In this document: positions 33,738 to 43,147 of the stretch, in pieces
Layout: every line of letters starts with the position of its first letter
Position numbering within the stretch: position 1 is the stretch's first letter
Assembly (NCBI GenBank): GCA_021816585.1
Contig: JAKAXL010000004.1
Location: forward strand, 1 to 49,963
DNA: 49,963 bases
Direction of reading: 5' to 3'
DNA from: Pseudomonadota bacterium
Lineage (GTDB): Bacteria; Pseudomonadota; Gammaproteobacteria; Burkholderiales; Burkholderiaceae_C
The notes under the pieces: model-generated
The model's input: only the letters and a program-made list of their open reading frames with translations
What the model was told of the DNA's origin: nothing
Database searches by the model: none
Position numbers and translations under genes: made by a program

Positions 33738-35138
33738 ATGAAGGGTCGCGGGTTACGACACATGGCAGCCGCCGCGCTGGTGCTGGCTGGCGCATGGCCG
33801 GCATGGAGCCAGGCGCGCACGCTGGATTTCGCGCAGGCGGTGGAGGTCGCGCTGCACCAGAACCCGGACTTGCGCGCCGTGCAGGCGCAGATCGAGCAGG
33901 CACGCGCCGGGGTGGCGCAGGCGCGCGGAGCGCGCCTGCCGCGCCTGAGCGCGGGGCTCGGCGCCACGCGCACGGATGACGCGCTGAACGCGTTCGGACT
34001 CAAGCTGGCGCAGCGCGGCGCGACCTTCAACGATTTCGGCGCCGGCCAGTTCAATCCGGCGCAGCCCGGAGTGCTCGGCGTGGCGCCGAACAACCTGAAC
34101 TACCCCGGGGCGGTCAACGATTTCAGTTCGCGCCTGCAGGCGCAGCTGCCGCTCTACACCGGCGGCAAGCTCGAAGGTTATCTGCGCCAGGCGCACGCGA
34201 TGCTGCTGGCCGCGCAGGCCGGCGACCGCGCGGCACGCCAGGAAATCATCGACCATGTGTTGCAGGCCTACGACGGCGTGTACACGGCGCGCGCCTACGA
34301 GCAGGTCGCGGCGAAGGCGCTGCAGGCGGCGCAGAGTCAGTTGCGCATGGTGGACAACCTGTACCGCCAGGGCGTGGTGCTGAAAAGCGACCTGCTGGCG
34401 GCCCAGGTGAACCTGGAGAACGTGCGCATGCAGCAGCAGCAGGCGGCCGACCTGCAGGCGCAGGCGATGGACGGGCTGCACGTGGTGCTGGGCATGCCGC
34501 TGGACCAGCCGATCGAGCTCGGTCCGCCGGTACGCGTGTCGATGCCCGAGGGCACCCCCGGGGCGTGGATCGCCTCCGCGCAGGCCGACAATCCGCGCCT
34601 GGCCGCGCTGAGCGAGCAGGTGGCGGCGGCCGGCGGCAAGGTGGAAGTGGCGCGCTCCGAGCTGTATCCGCAGGTCGGGGCCATGGCCCGGGTCGAGACC
34701 CATGACCCGAACCTGGGCTTTTCCGCGCACAGCTACACCGTCGGCGTGCAGCTGAACTGGGACATCTTCGACGGCGGCGTGACGCGCGACGCGATCGACG
34801 AGGCCGCCGCGGCGCGCGATGCGTTGCGGCTCAAGCTGGAGTCGTCGCGCGAACAGCTGGGCATGCAGATCCAGGACGCCTACCGCAAGGCCCGGCTCGC
34901 CGCCGGCCAGATCGCCGGGCGCGAACTCGCGGTGCAGCAGGCCGACGAGGCTCAGCGCATCGTCGCGCAACGCTACGCCAACGGCGTCGGCACGCTTCTC
35001 GAGTTGCAGGGTGCGCAGGCCATGCTCGACAAGGCCCGCGCCGACCTCGTGCTGGCACGCAGCCAGGCGACGACGCAGCGCGCGGCCTTGCGCCTGGCCC
35101 TGGGCAAGCTCGATGTCGACTCCGTGCAGGCCCGCTGA
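33738..35138 (+). CDS. TolC-family outer membrane efflux protein
   Basis: A 466-residue outer-membrane channel of a tripartite efflux system. A signal peptide (about 1-26) is followed by two homologous coiled-coil/beta repeats, each with the OEP pattern. The first repeat contains QLPLYTGGKLEGYLRQA and the second QLNWDIFDGGVTRDAIDEA. The ATG at 33738 gives a clean signal sequence. It is the first gene of the cluster and lies just downstream of the operator candidate. Confidence 0.92.
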   Translation: MKGRGLRHMAAAALVLAGAWPAWSQARTLDFAQAVEVALHQNPDLRAVQAQIEQARAGVAQARGARLPRLSAGLGATRTDDALNAFGLKLAQRGATFNDFGAGQFNPAQPGVLGVAPNNLNYPGAVNDFSSRLQAQLPLYTGGKLEGYLRQAHAMLLAAQAGDRAARQEIIDHVLQAYDGVYTARAYEQVAAKALQAAQSQLRMVDNLYRQGVVLKSDLLAAQVNLENVRMQQQQAADLQAQAMDGLHVVLGMPLDQPIELGPPVRVSMPEGTPGAWIASAQADNPRLAALSEQVAAAGGKVEVARSELYPQVGAMARVETHDPNLGFSAHSYTVGVQLNWDIFDGGVTRDAIDEAAAARDALRLKLESSREQLGMQIQDAYRKARLAAGQIAGRELAVQQADEAQRIVAQRYANGVGTLLELQGAQAMLDKARADLVLARSQATTQRAALRLALGKLDVDSVQAR

Positions 35139-35172
35139 CCCCCTTCGATCCCGTCTTTACGTCGAGACTGCC

Positions 35173-36258
35173 ATGACCCACCCTTTCCTGCCGGCCGCGC
35201 TGCGGCCGCTCGCGATCGCGCTTGCCGTCGTGCTGTTCGCCGGTTGCGCACGCCACGAAACCCCGCCGCAGGCCGCCGCGCCGCGCGTGGTCGACGCGCG
35301 CACCGTGACCCTGTCGGCGCGGGACTCCACCCTGCGCACGCTGCTCAGCGGCGTCGTCGCGTCCAGCCACCAGGTGCAGGTGGCGTCGCGCCTGATGGGC
35401 TACATCCGCGCGGTCGACGTGCACGAGGGCCAGCACGTGAAGGCCGGCCAGTTGCTGCTGCAGATCGACCCCACCGACATCCAGGGCCAGGTCGCGCAGG
35501 CGCGCGCCGGGCTGGCGCAGGCGCAAGCCAACCTGGTCGACGCGCAGTCCGACTACCAGCGTTTCGGCAAGCTCTACCGCGCCGACGCGGTGACGCGCCA
35601 GCAGTGGGACGGCATCCAGCTGCGATACAAGGTGGCGCAGCAGCAGGTCGCCGCGGCGCGCGCCGGCTACGACACCGCGGCCTCGCAGATGCGCTATGCG
35701 CGGGTGATCTCCCCGATCGACGGCGTGGTGGTGCAGAAGATGGCAAGCGCCGGCGACCTCGCCGCGCCGGGACGCCCGCTGCTGGTGGTGGAGGGCGAGG
35801 GCCGGCTGCAGGTGCAGGTGCAGGTGCCCTCCGAGGTGTTCGAGCGCTTGCGCGTGGGCCAGCCCGTCCCGGTGTACGCCGCCGCGCGCGAGCTGGCCGG
35901 AACGGTCGCCGAGGTCGTTCCGGTGGCCGACCCGCTGAGCCACACCCACGCCGTGAAGATCGACCTGCCGGCGGGAGCGGGCCTGAACAGCGGCAGTTTC
36001 GTGCGCGTGGGCTTCGCGCTGGGCAGCGCGCCGCAGTTGCGGGTTCCCGCGGCCGCGCTGGTCGAGCGCGCCGGCATGCACGGCGTGTTCGTCGTCGACT
36101 CCGCGGGAATCGCGCACTTCCGCCTCGTGCGTACCGGCGAGGCAGCGGGCGACATGGTCGACGTGCAGGCAGGCCTGGAACCCGGCGACACGGTGGTCAC
36201 CAGCGACCTCGAGCAGATCAGCAACGGCGTGAAGGTCGGCGGAGGCCATCGTGGCTGA
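35173..36258 (+). CDS. RND efflux periplasmic adaptor (HlyD/AcrA family), lipoprotein
   Basis: A 361-residue periplasmic adaptor linking the RND pump to the TolC-like channel. The signal ends in a lipobox (LFAGC at about residue 24). Next come the lipoyl half-motif (GYIRAVDVHEGQHVKAGQLLLQID), a coiled-coil hairpin (about 100-165), the second lipoyl half (ISPIDGVVVQKMASAGD) and beta-barrel and membrane-proximal domains. No metal-binding His-rich tail like those of some CusB or CzcB proteins is present. It overlaps the RND gene by eight bases. Confidence 0.93.
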   Translation: MTHPFLPAALRPLAIALAVVLFAGCARHETPPQAAAPRVVDARTVTLSARDSTLRTLLSGVVASSHQVQVASRLMGYIRAVDVHEGQHVKAGQLLLQIDPTDIQGQVAQARAGLAQAQANLVDAQSDYQRFGKLYRADAVTRQQWDGIQLRYKVAQQQVAAARAGYDTAASQMRYARVISPIDGVVVQKMASAGDLAAPGRPLLVVEGEGRLQVQVQVPSEVFERLRVGQPVPVYAAARELAGTVAEVVPVADPLSHTHAVKIDLPAGAGLNSGSFVRVGFALGSAPQLRVPAAALVERAGMHGVFVVDSAGIAHFRLVRTGEAAGDMVDVQAGLEPGDTVVTSDLEQISNGVKVGGGHRG

Positions 36259-39200
36259 ACACGTTCCCATGAACAGCGCGGGGCGGCTGGCGCGCGCCTT
36301 CATCCGTTCCAAGATCACCGCGCTGGTGATGCTGGCGCTGACCCTGGCCGGGGTGCTGGCGCTGCTGGTCACGCCGCGCGAATACAACCCGCAGATCGTC
36401 GTCCCGGCCGCCAACATCATCGTCGCCAAGCCGGGCGCCGGGCCGCGGGAGATCCAGGACCTGGTCGTCAAGCCCCTGGAGGCGATCATGGCCTCGATGT
36501 CGGGGGTGGACCACACCTATGGCTACGCGACCAACGACTTCGGCGTGGTCACGGTGCAGTTCAAGGTCGGCGAGGACCAGCAGAAGAGCCTGGTCAAGAT
36601 GTACAACCAGCTGATGCAGAACCTCGACCGCATCCCGCCGGGGGCGATGCAGCCGGTGGTCAAGCCGATCGACGTCGACGACGTGCCGATCCTGACCCTG
36701 ACCCTGAGTTCGCGCAGCCTCGGCCAGGCGCAGTTGCGCGAGGTCGGCACGAAGATCCTGGCGCACCTGCGCGCCACCCCGGGGGTGTCGTTCAGCGAGG
36801 TCGTCGGCGGCGCGCCGCGGGCGGTCAACGTGTGGATCTCGCCGGCCAGGCTGGCGGCGGCCGGTATCCCGTTGCAGCAGGTCGACCAGATCCTGCGCGG
36901 CAGCAACGCGGCGGCCCCGCTGGGCAACGTGGTCGACGCCAACCGCGTGGTGCCGGTGCGCATCGACAGCTTCCTCGGCGGCGCGCGCCAGGTCGGCGAC
37001 ATCCTGATCGGCGCTCCCAACGGCAAGCCGGTGTACCTGAAGGACGTCGCGCGGGTCGAGGACGGCCCCGAGGAGACCGATTCGCTGTCGCATTTCGCCT
37101 GGGGCCTGGCGGCCAAGGGCCGGCCGCAGGGGCAGGAGATGAACGCGGTCACGCTGGCCATCGCGAAAAAGGCCGGAACCAACGCGGTAGTGGTGGTCGA
37201 TTCGGTGCTGCGCAAGCTGCACTCCATCGAGTCGTGGGCGCTGCCGCAGGGCGTGCACGTGACCATCACCCGCAATGACGGGGCCAAGGCCGACGAGGCG
37301 GTGAACACGCTGGTCGAGCACCTCGGCGTGGCCATCGTCAGCGTGTCGGTGCTGCTGTGGTTGTTCCTGGGGTGGCGCGAGGCGGGGATCGTCACGCTGA
37401 CGGTGCCGCTGACCCTGTTCGCGGTGCTCACCGTCGACCTGATCGTCGGCGAGACCATCAACCGCATCACCCTGTTCGCGCTGATCCTGTCGCTGGGCCT
37501 GCTGGTCGACGGGGCGATCGTGGTCATCGAGAACATCCATCGCCACCTGCACCACGGCCCGGTGGGCGATTTCGAGCGCACCGTCGTGCACGCGACGAAC
37601 GAGATCGGCAATCCGACCAACATGGCCACGCTGGCGGTGATCCTGGCCTTCGTGCCGATGGCCTTCGTCACCGGCATGATGGGGCCGTTCATGCGTCCGA
37701 TCCCGGTGAACGTGCCGGTGGCGATGATCGCCTCGCTGCTGCTGGCCTATACCGTGGTGCCGTGGGCGGCACGCGCCTGGCTGTCGAAGAAGGCGGCGCG
37801 GGCGCAGTTGCAGCACAGCGAACCGCTGGAAGAGGAGCCCGGCGAGCCCGGCGCGCACCAGCCCGATCGCCTGCATCGCTCGTATCTGCGGGTGTTCGAG
37901 CCGCTGCTGCGCAGCCGGACGCGGCGCAACACCATGCTGCTGCTGGTGGTCGTGCTGTTGCTGGCGGCGATGCTGATGCCGGCCTGGCAGTTCATCCGTC
38001 CCTCCGGCATGAACGGCCCGCTGTCGCCGCTGGGCGTGGAGCTGAAGATGCTGCCCAACGACAACACCAACAGCTTCCTGGTGCAGGTCGACACGCCGGC
38101 GGGCTCGTCGCTGGAGCGCACCGACGAGGTCGCGCGCGCGGTCGGCGACGTGCTGGCGCGCAACCCCGACATCGTCGACTACCAGACCTTCGTCGGCATG
38201 GCGGCGCCGATCGATTTCGCCGCGCTGGTGCGCGGGGACAACCTGAAGCGCGGCGACAACTTCGCGCAGATCCGCGTCAATCTGGTGCCGAAGGACCGCC
38301 GCTCCATGCCCTCGCACGCCATCGTGCAGCAGCTGTATGGGCAGCTGGCGCCGTTGCGCGCGCGCTTTGCCTCCACCTTCATCAAGCTGTACGAGACCCC
38401 GCCGGGGCCGCCGGTGCGCTCGCAGGTGATGGCCGAGCTGTACGGGCCGTCCTACGCGCGGCTGCGCGTGCTGGCCAAGGAGGTGCTGGGCGACTTCGAC
38501 CACACCTACGGGCTGATGAACCAGGATGATTCGGTGACCGCCACCACCGCCGAATACCGCATCGTCATCGACCGCAGCAAGGCCGCGCAGTCGGGCATCG
38601 TGCCCGGCCAGGTGATCCAGCTGCTGCACGACTACGTGGCCGGCATGGACGTGGGCGCGGTGCACGTGGCCGGCGCCGACGAGCCGGTGAGCATCGTCGT
38701 GCGGGTCGCGCGCCCGGATCGCCAGTCGCCGCAGCAGTTGCTGGACATGCCGATCCGCGGCGCCGGCGGGCGCATCGTCCCGCTGGGGGCGATCGCGCGG
38801 GTCGAGCGCACCGACCTGGCCAAGCCGATCTATACGCGCGACCAGCATCCGGTGGTCTACGTCGGCGGCGAGATGGTGCGATCGAGCCCGGTGTACGCCA
38901 CGCTGAGCCTGAACAGCCGGCTCGACGGGCACCGCCTGGCCGACGGCACCGTGCTGCGCACCGGCAATCTCGGCTTCACCGACACGCCGCCGTCCGACCT
39001 CAAGGGCTACCAGCTGCTGTGGGGCGGCGAGATGCGCCTGACCCTGGACGTGTTCCGCGACCTGGGATCCGCCTTCATCGTCGCGCTGGTGTTCATCTAC
39101 CTGCTGCTGGTCGCCTATTACAAGTCCTTCATGCTGCCGGTGATCGTGATGGGCGCGATTCCGCTTACACTAATAGGAGTATTCCCCGGGCACTGGCTGA

Positions 39201-39556
39201 CGCACCAGGCCTTCACGGCGACCTCGATGATCGGGGTGATCGCGCTGGCCGGGATCGTCGTGCGCAACTCGCTGCTGCTGATCGACTTCATCCTGGACTA
39301 CCGCGCGCGCGGCTACAGCCTGGAGGAATCGGTGGCGCAGGCCGGAGCGGTGCGCCTGCGCCCGATCCTGCTGACGGCGCTGGCCATCATCTTCGGGTCG
39401 GCCATCATGATCACGGACCCGGTGTTCGGCGGGCTGGCGGTGTCGCTGATCTTCGGCACGCTGCTGTCGACGCTGCTGACGCTGATCGTGATTCCGCTCA
39501 TTTACTACATCTGGCAGATCCGTTTCGTACTTCCACGCGCTGCGCGCCATTCCTGA
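36251..39556 (+). CDS. RND-family efflux permease
   Basis: A 1101-residue proton-driven inner-membrane pump with 12 predicted membrane segments and two large periplasmic loops. The fourth segment reads LGLLVDGAIVVIEN. The first proton-relay Asp of AcrB-type pumps is kept (about residue 420) and the second is Gly, as in pumps of the metal (CusA/CzcA) type with a single Asp there. The start of the first loop (PREYNPQIVVPAANI) is not the usual AcrB form. The substrate cannot be read. GTG 36251 is supported by GGAGG at 36241-36245. Codons 972-977 (39164-39181) are a run of codons rare in this genome. Confidence 0.92.
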   Translation: MAEHVPMNSAGRLARAFIRSKITALVMLALTLAGVLALLVTPREYNPQIVVPAANIIVAKPGAGPREIQDLVVKPLEAIMASMSGVDHTYGYATNDFGVVTVQFKVGEDQQKSLVKMYNQLMQNLDRIPPGAMQPVVKPIDVDDVPILTLTLSSRSLGQAQLREVGTKILAHLRATPGVSFSEVVGGAPRAVNVWISPARLAAAGIPLQQVDQILRGSNAAAPLGNVVDANRVVPVRIDSFLGGARQVGDILIGAPNGKPVYLKDVARVEDGPEETDSLSHFAWGLAAKGRPQGQEMNAVTLAIAKKAGTNAVVVVDSVLRKLHSIESWALPQGVHVTITRNDGAKADEAVNTLVEHLGVAIVSVSVLLWLFLGWREAGIVTLTVPLTLFAVLTVDLIVGETINRITLFALILSLGLLVDGAIVVIENIHRHLHHGPVGDFERTVVHATNEIGNPTNMATLAVILAFVPMAFVTGMMGPFMRPIPVNVPVAMIASLLLAYTVVPWAARAWLSKKAARAQLQHSEPLEEEPGEPGAHQPDRLHRSYLRVFEPLLRSRTRRNTMLLLVVVLLLAAMLMPAWQFIRPSGMNGPLSPLGVELKMLPNDNTNSFLVQVDTPAGSSLERTDEVARAVGDVLARNPDIVDYQTFVGMAAPIDFAALVRGDNLKRGDNFAQIRVNLVPKDRRSMPSHAIVQQLYGQLAPLRARFASTFIKLYETPPGPPVRSQVMAELYGPSYARLRVLAKEVLGDFDHTYGLMNQDDSVTATTAEYRIVIDRSKAAQSGIVPGQVIQLLHDYVAGMDVGAVHVAGADEPVSIVVRVARPDRQSPQQLLDMPIRGAGGRIVPLGAIARVERTDLAKPIYTRDQHPVVYVGGEMVRSSPVYATLSLNSRLDGHRLADGTVLRTGNLGFTDTPPSDLKGYQLLWGGEMRLTLDVFRDLGSAFIVALVFIYLLLVAYYKSFMLPVIVMGAIPLTLIGVFPGHWLTHQAFTATSMIGVIALAGIVVRNSLLLIDFILDYRARGYSLEESVAQAGAVRLRPILLTALAIIFGSAIMITDPVFGGLAVSLIFGTLLSTLLTLIVIPLIYYIWQIRFVLPRAARHS
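39167..39182 (+). promoter_or_regulatory. Operator-like site inside the RND gene
   Basis: ACACTAATAGGAGTAT agrees with operator site A of the cluster promoter at 12 of 16 positions, including seven of eight in the right half. It coincides with the rare-codon patch. It could be an internal site controlling the two downstream genes, or chance. Confidence 0.3.
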
Positions 39557-39591
39557 GAGTTTCCTCGCATTCGCGACCTTCCGAGCCGACC

Positions 39592-39813
39592 ATGACCACC
39601 GAACGCTATATCCGCATCTTCGCCGGCAGCTTCATCCTGATCTCGCTGCTGCTGGGCGCGCCCGCAAGCCCCTTGTACGTGTCGAGCTGGTTCCTGTGGG
39701 TCACCGCCTTCGTCGGCGCCAACCTGCTGCAGTTCGGCTTCACCAATTTCTGCCCGCTCGGATTGATCCTGCGCCGCCTGGGAGTGCCCGATGGAGCGGC
39801 CTGCGGGCGCTGA
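39592..39813 (+). CDS. YgaP-like (DUF2892) small membrane protein
   Basis: A 73-residue protein with two hydrophobic helices (about 8-24 and 30-50) and the family's FTNFCPLGLILRRLG ending with a single Cys. The same module is the membrane anchor of the E. coli rhodanese YgaP. Stand-alone versions often lie near sulphur or persulphide genes (from memory). It begins 35 bases after the RND gene and is probably cotranscribed. Its role with the pump is unknown. Confidence 0.87.
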   Translation: MTTERYIRIFAGSFILISLLLGAPASPLYVSSWFLWVTAFVGANLLQFGFTNFCPLGLILRRLGVPDGAACGR

Positions 39814-39865
39814 GCCCGGCCCCGCGGATGCCGCGGCGAAGCTGACGGCGGGCGGGAGCTGTGGG

Positions 39866-39871
39866 TATCAT
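39866..39871 (+). promoter_or_regulatory. Candidate -10 box for the CsoR-like gene
   Basis: TATCAT about 64 bases before the ATG. The overlapping GGGTAT repeats the right half of the operator candidate at 33651-33666, compatible with autoregulation. Confidence 0.3.
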
Positions 39872-39934
39872 CGGACCGGCACAGGCAACGAACCTGCTGC
39901 GGAACCTCGAAATCCCAATCGCGGAGACTCCCCG

Positions 39935-40225
39935 ATGTCCGTATTGACCAATGCCGCGTCGCGCACCGATATCCTGAACCGGCTCAAGCGCGCGGAAGGC
40001 CAGTTGCGCGGCGTGCAGCGCATGATCGACGAGGGCGAGCCCTGCCTGAAGGTGGCGCAGCAGCTGTCGGCGGTGCGCAAGGCGCTGGACAGCACCTTCG
40101 TGCGCATGACCGTGTGCTTCATCGAGCAGGAACTCGACGCGCGCCTGGAAGGCAGCAACGCCGAGAAGACCCGCCTCGACTCGATGATGGAAGAGATGGA
40201 AACCCTGCTGGCACGAATGGCTTGA
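39935..40225 (+). CDS. CsoR/RcnR/FrmR-family (DUF156) transcriptional repressor
   Basis: A 96-residue all-helical regulator with the family opening ILNRLKRAEGQLRGVQRMI and QQLSAVRKAL. Members sense Cu(I), Ni/Co, persulphide or formaldehyde through residues on helix 2. Here Cys37 matches the invariant ligand Cys. The usual His 25 residues later is Phe62 with Cys61 beside it, and the next position is Glu66 rather than Cys or His. That is not the C-H-C set of copper sensors nor the Cys pair spaced 29 apart of CstR. The signal is therefore unknown. As the last gene of the efflux cluster it is the likely regulator. Confidence 0.9.
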   Translation: MSVLTNAASRTDILNRLKRAEGQLRGVQRMIDEGEPCLKVAQQLSAVRKALDSTFVRMTVCFIEQELDARLEGSNAEKTRLDSMMEEMETLLARMA

Positions 40226-40233
40226 TGGACAGC

Positions 40234-40264
40234 CCCCGGGGCCGGGCGATGCCCAGCCCCGGGG
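40234..40264. terminator. Convergent hairpin between the CsoR-like gene and mnmA
   Basis: A 14-base stem (CCCCGGGGCCGGGC with GCCCAGCCCCGGGG, one mismatch) around a 3-base loop fills the gap between two converging stop codons. It probably ends transcription in both directions, although the T-run is missing. Confidence 0.55.
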
Positions 40265-40265
40265 C

Positions 40266-41363
40266 TCATTCCTCCCCGGCCTGGGCGATGATGCCGCCGC
40301 CGAGGCAGACGTCGCCGTCGTACAGCACGGCCGACTGTCCGGGGGTCACGGCCCACTGCGGCCGCGGGAATTGCAGCTGCAGCTGCGCGCAATCGGCCTG
40401 CAGCACGACGCATTCGCTGTCGCGTTGCCGGTAACGGGTCTTCGCCCCCAGGCGCGAGCCGGCCGCCGGCGCGCTGCCGCTCACCCACGACGCTTCGGTG
40501 GCGCCCAGGCGCGAACTCTGCAGCCAGGGATGATCGTGTCCCTGCACCACGTACAGGGTGTTGGTGGCGACGTCCTTGCGCGCGACGAACCACGGCTGGC
40601 CGTCGCTTTCCCGCCGCCCGCCGAGTCCGATCCCCTTGCGCTGGCCCAGCGTGTAGAAGGCCAGTCCCAGGTGTTCGCCCAGCAGCTCGCCGTGCGCGCC
40701 GCGCATCGGGCCCGGACGGGTCGGCAGGTAGCGGGCGAGGAACTCACGGAACGGGCGCTCGCCGATGAAGCAGATCCCGGTCGAGTCCTTCTTGCGCGCG
40801 TTCGGCAGGCCGATCGAATCGGCGATCCGCCGCACCTCGGACTTGGGCAGATCTCCCACCGGGAACAGCGTGCGGCGCAGCTGATCCTGGTTCAGCCGGT
40901 GCAGGAAGTAGCTCTGGTCCTTGGTTTCGTCGATGCCGCGCAGCAGCTGCACCTCCTCGCCGACGCGGCGCACGCGCGCGTAATGCCCGGTGGCGATGTG
41001 CTCGGCGCCCAGCGCCACCGCATGGTCGAGGAAGGCCTTGAACTTGATCTCCGCGTTGCACAGCACGTCCGGGTTGGGCGTGCGGCCGGCCGCATATTCG
41101 CGCAGGAACTCGGCGAACACGCGGTCCTTGTATTCGGCCGAGAAGTTCACCGCCTCGATGTCGATGCCGATCAGGTCGGCCACGCTGACGGCGTCGAGCC
41201 AGTCCTGGCGCGACGAGCAGTACTCGTCGTCGTCGTCGTCTTCCCAGTTCTTCATGAACAGGCCGAGCACGTCGTGGCCCTGCTGCTTGAGCAGCCACGC
41301 CGAGACCGAGGAGTCGACGCCCCCGGACATGCCGACGACCACACGGGGACGATGCGATGCCAT
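40266..41363 (-). CDS. mnmA: tRNA-specific 2-thiouridylase MnmA
   Basis: Adds sulphur to U34 of Lys, Glu and Gln tRNAs using ATP and a persulphide relay. The 365-residue product has the P-loop [13 protein letters not shown], the catalytic Cys in [12 protein letters not shown] and the second in [11 protein letters not shown], and the [11 protein letters not shown] segment. ATG 41363 fits the family start. Upstream in-frame codons lie in nudJ. It is 10 bases downstream of nudJ. Confidence 0.96.
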   Translation of the reverse strand: MASHRPRVVVGMSGGVDSSVSAWLLKQQGHDVLGLFMKNWEDDDDDEYCSSRQDWLDAVSVADLIGIDIEAVNFSAEYKDRVFAEFLREYAAGRTPNPDVLCNAEIKFKAFLDHAVALGAEHIATGHYARVRRVGEEVQLLRGIDETKDQSYFLHRLNQDQLRRTLFPVGDLPKSEVRRIADSIGLPNARKKDSTGICFIGERPFREFLARYLPTRPGPMRGAHGELLGEHLGLAFYTLGQRKGIGLGGRRESDGQPWFVARKDVATNTLYVVQGHDHPWLQSSRLGATEASWVSGSAPAAGSRLGAKTRYRQRDSECVVLQADCAQLQLQFPRPQWAVTPGQSAVLYDGDVCLGGGIIAQAGEE

Positions 41364-41373
41364 GGCGGGGATT

Positions 41374-41877
41374 CTAGTGGTCGGGCGAGGCTCCATGCTG
41401 CGGCGCCGCATGCGGTGCCGCAGCATCGGCATGCAGCATCTGCAGCGGCCAGCGCCGGCCGCTGGCGTGGTCGAGCGCGCACTGCAGCACCGCGGGACTG
41501 CGATGCCGCGACCGGCTGGCGCGCAATTCGTCGAGACTCATCCACAGCGTGCGCACGATGCCGTGGTCCAGCGCGCGTTGCGCGTCGTGCGCGCCGAGTT
41601 CGCCTGCGAAGGCGAAGCGCACGTAATGCACGGTGCCGGTGTCGCGCTCGCCGTGGCTCTGGTAGATGCCGAGCAGCGAGGTGGGGCGGAACACGTGCGC
41701 GGTCTCCTCGAGAGCCTCGCGCGCCACGGCCTGCAGCAGGTCCTCGCCCGGTTCGAGGTGGCCGGCGGGGTTGTTCAGGCGCAGCCCCTGGGGGGTATGT
41801 TCCTCCACCAGCAGGTAGCGTGCGTCGCGTTCGATGATCGCGGCGACCGTGACGCGGGGCAGGTCGATTCGTGACAT
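41374..41877 (-). CDS. nudJ: Nudix hydrolase, NudJ type
   Basis: A 167-residue pyrophosphohydrolase acting on thiamine pyrophosphate or nucleoside triphosphates in E. coli. The Nudix box is complete ([20 protein letters not shown], about residues 39-58). The NudJ assignment rests on length and on position directly upstream of mnmA, the same order as in E. coli. The C-terminal 25 residues are His/Ala-rich and probably disordered. Confidence 0.88.
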   Translation of the reverse strand: MSRIDLPRVTVAAIIERDARYLLVEEHTPQGLRLNNPAGHLEPGEDLLQAVAREALEETAHVFRPTSLLGIYQSHGERDTGTVHYVRFAFAGELGAHDAQRALDHGIVRTLWMSLDELRASRSRHRSPAVLQCALDHASGRRWPLQMLHADAAAPHAAPQHGASPDH

Positions 41878-41961
41878 TGCCGTATTGTGCACTGCGGCGA
41901 CGGCGCCGGTCCCGAAATTCGCGTTTGCGGCCGTGCCGGAGCGCTCGCATGCGGATTCGCC

Positions 41962-41967
41962 GATAAT
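41962..41967 (+). promoter_or_regulatory. Candidate -10 box for the pnt operon
   Basis: GATAAT, 29 bases before the pntAA ATG. GGAGAGGGGAAG follows as the ribosome site. Confidence 0.4.
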
Positions 41968-41996
41968 TGCGGGCTTTGACCGGAGAGGGGAAGCAC

Positions 41997-43118
41997 ATGC
42001 GCATAGGCGTTGCGGCCGAGAGCATGGCGGGCGAAGCGCGCGTCGCCGCCACCGCGGAAACCGTGAAAAAGCTTGTTGCACAGCAGCACGAGGTGCTGCT
42101 GCAACGTGGAGCCGGCGAGCGCGCCGGGGTGCTCGACGCCGACTACGAGGCGGCCGGCGCGAAGCTGGTCGACGAGGCGCAGGCCTTGGGCGCCGAGATG
42201 GTGCTCAAGGTGCGCCGCCCGCAGGCGGCGGAACTGGCGCAGATGCGCCAGGGCGCGGTACTCGTGGGCATGCTCGAGCCATTCGACACCGAGGGCCTGC
42301 GCGCGTTGGCCGGCGCCGGGCTGAGCGCCTTCGCGCTGGAGGCTGCGCCGCGCACGACGCGTGCGCAGAGCCTGGACGTGTTGTCCAGCCAGGCCAACAT
42401 CGCCGGCTACAAGGCGGTGCTCCTGGCCGCCGACCTCTATCCGCGCTTCATGCCGATGCTGATGACCGCGGCGGGAACCGTGAAGGCGGCTCGCGTGGTC
42501 GTGCTGGGCGCCGGTGTCGCCGGGCTGCAGGCGATCGCCACCGCCAAGCGCCTGGGCGCCGTGGTCGAGGCCTCGGACGTGCGTCCGGCCGCGCGCGAGC
42601 AGGTCGAGTCGCTGGGAGCCAAGTTCATCGACGTGCCGTTCGAGACCGACGAGGAGCGCGAGATCGCCAAGGGCGTCGGCGGCTACGCGCGGCCGATGCC
42701 GCAGTCGTGGCTGAAGCGCCAGGCCGAACTCGTGGCGGCACGCGTGCGCCAGGCCGACATCGTCATCACCACCGCGCTGATCCCGGGACGACGGGCGCCG
42801 ACCCTGGTCGGCGAGGACATGGTGCGCTCGATGCGCGCCGGCTCGGTGCTGGTCGACATGGCCGCGGCGCAGGGCGGCAATTGTCCGTTGACCGAGGCCG
42901 ACCGCGTGGTGCACAAGCACGGTGTGACCCTGGTCGGCCATACCAACCTGCCGTCGATGATGGCGGCCGACGCGTCCAGCCTGTATGCACGCAACGTGCT
43001 GGATTTTCTCAAGCTGGTGCTCGACCGGGAGAAGGGCTTCGTGCTGAACCTGGAAGACGACATCGTCAATGCCTGCCTGGTGACCCACGGCGGGGAGCTG
43101 CGGCGCGGCAACGCCTGA
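41997..43118 (+). CDS. pntAA: NAD(P) transhydrogenase subunit alpha part 1 (NAD-binding)
   Basis: Soluble dI domain that exchanges hydride with NAD(H) in the proton-pumping transhydrogenase. The 373-residue product has MRIGVAAES, the Rossmann motif [36 protein letters not shown] and the [14 protein letters not shown] and [12 protein letters not shown] segments of the alanine dehydrogenase/PNT fold. It is separate from the membrane part, as in the three-subunit enzyme of Rhodospirillum rubrum. Confidence 0.95.
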   Translation: MRIGVAAESMAGEARVAATAETVKKLVAQQHEVLLQRGAGERAGVLDADYEAAGAKLVDEAQALGAEMVLKVRRPQAAELAQMRQGAVLVGMLEPFDTEGLRALAGAGLSAFALEAAPRTTRAQSLDVLSSQANIAGYKAVLLAADLYPRFMPMLMTAAGTVKAARVVVLGAGVAGLQAIATAKRLGAVVEASDVRPAAREQVESLGAKFIDVPFETDEEREIAKGVGGYARPMPQSWLKRQAELVAARVRQADIVITTALIPGRRAPTLVGEDMVRSMRAGSVLVDMAAAQGGNCPLTEADRVVHKHGVTLVGHTNLPSMMAADASSLYARNVLDFLKLVLDREKGFVLNLEDDIVNACLVTHGGELRRGNA

Positions 43119-43147
43119 TCGGTACGCACGGCGCGAGGAGAAGCGAG

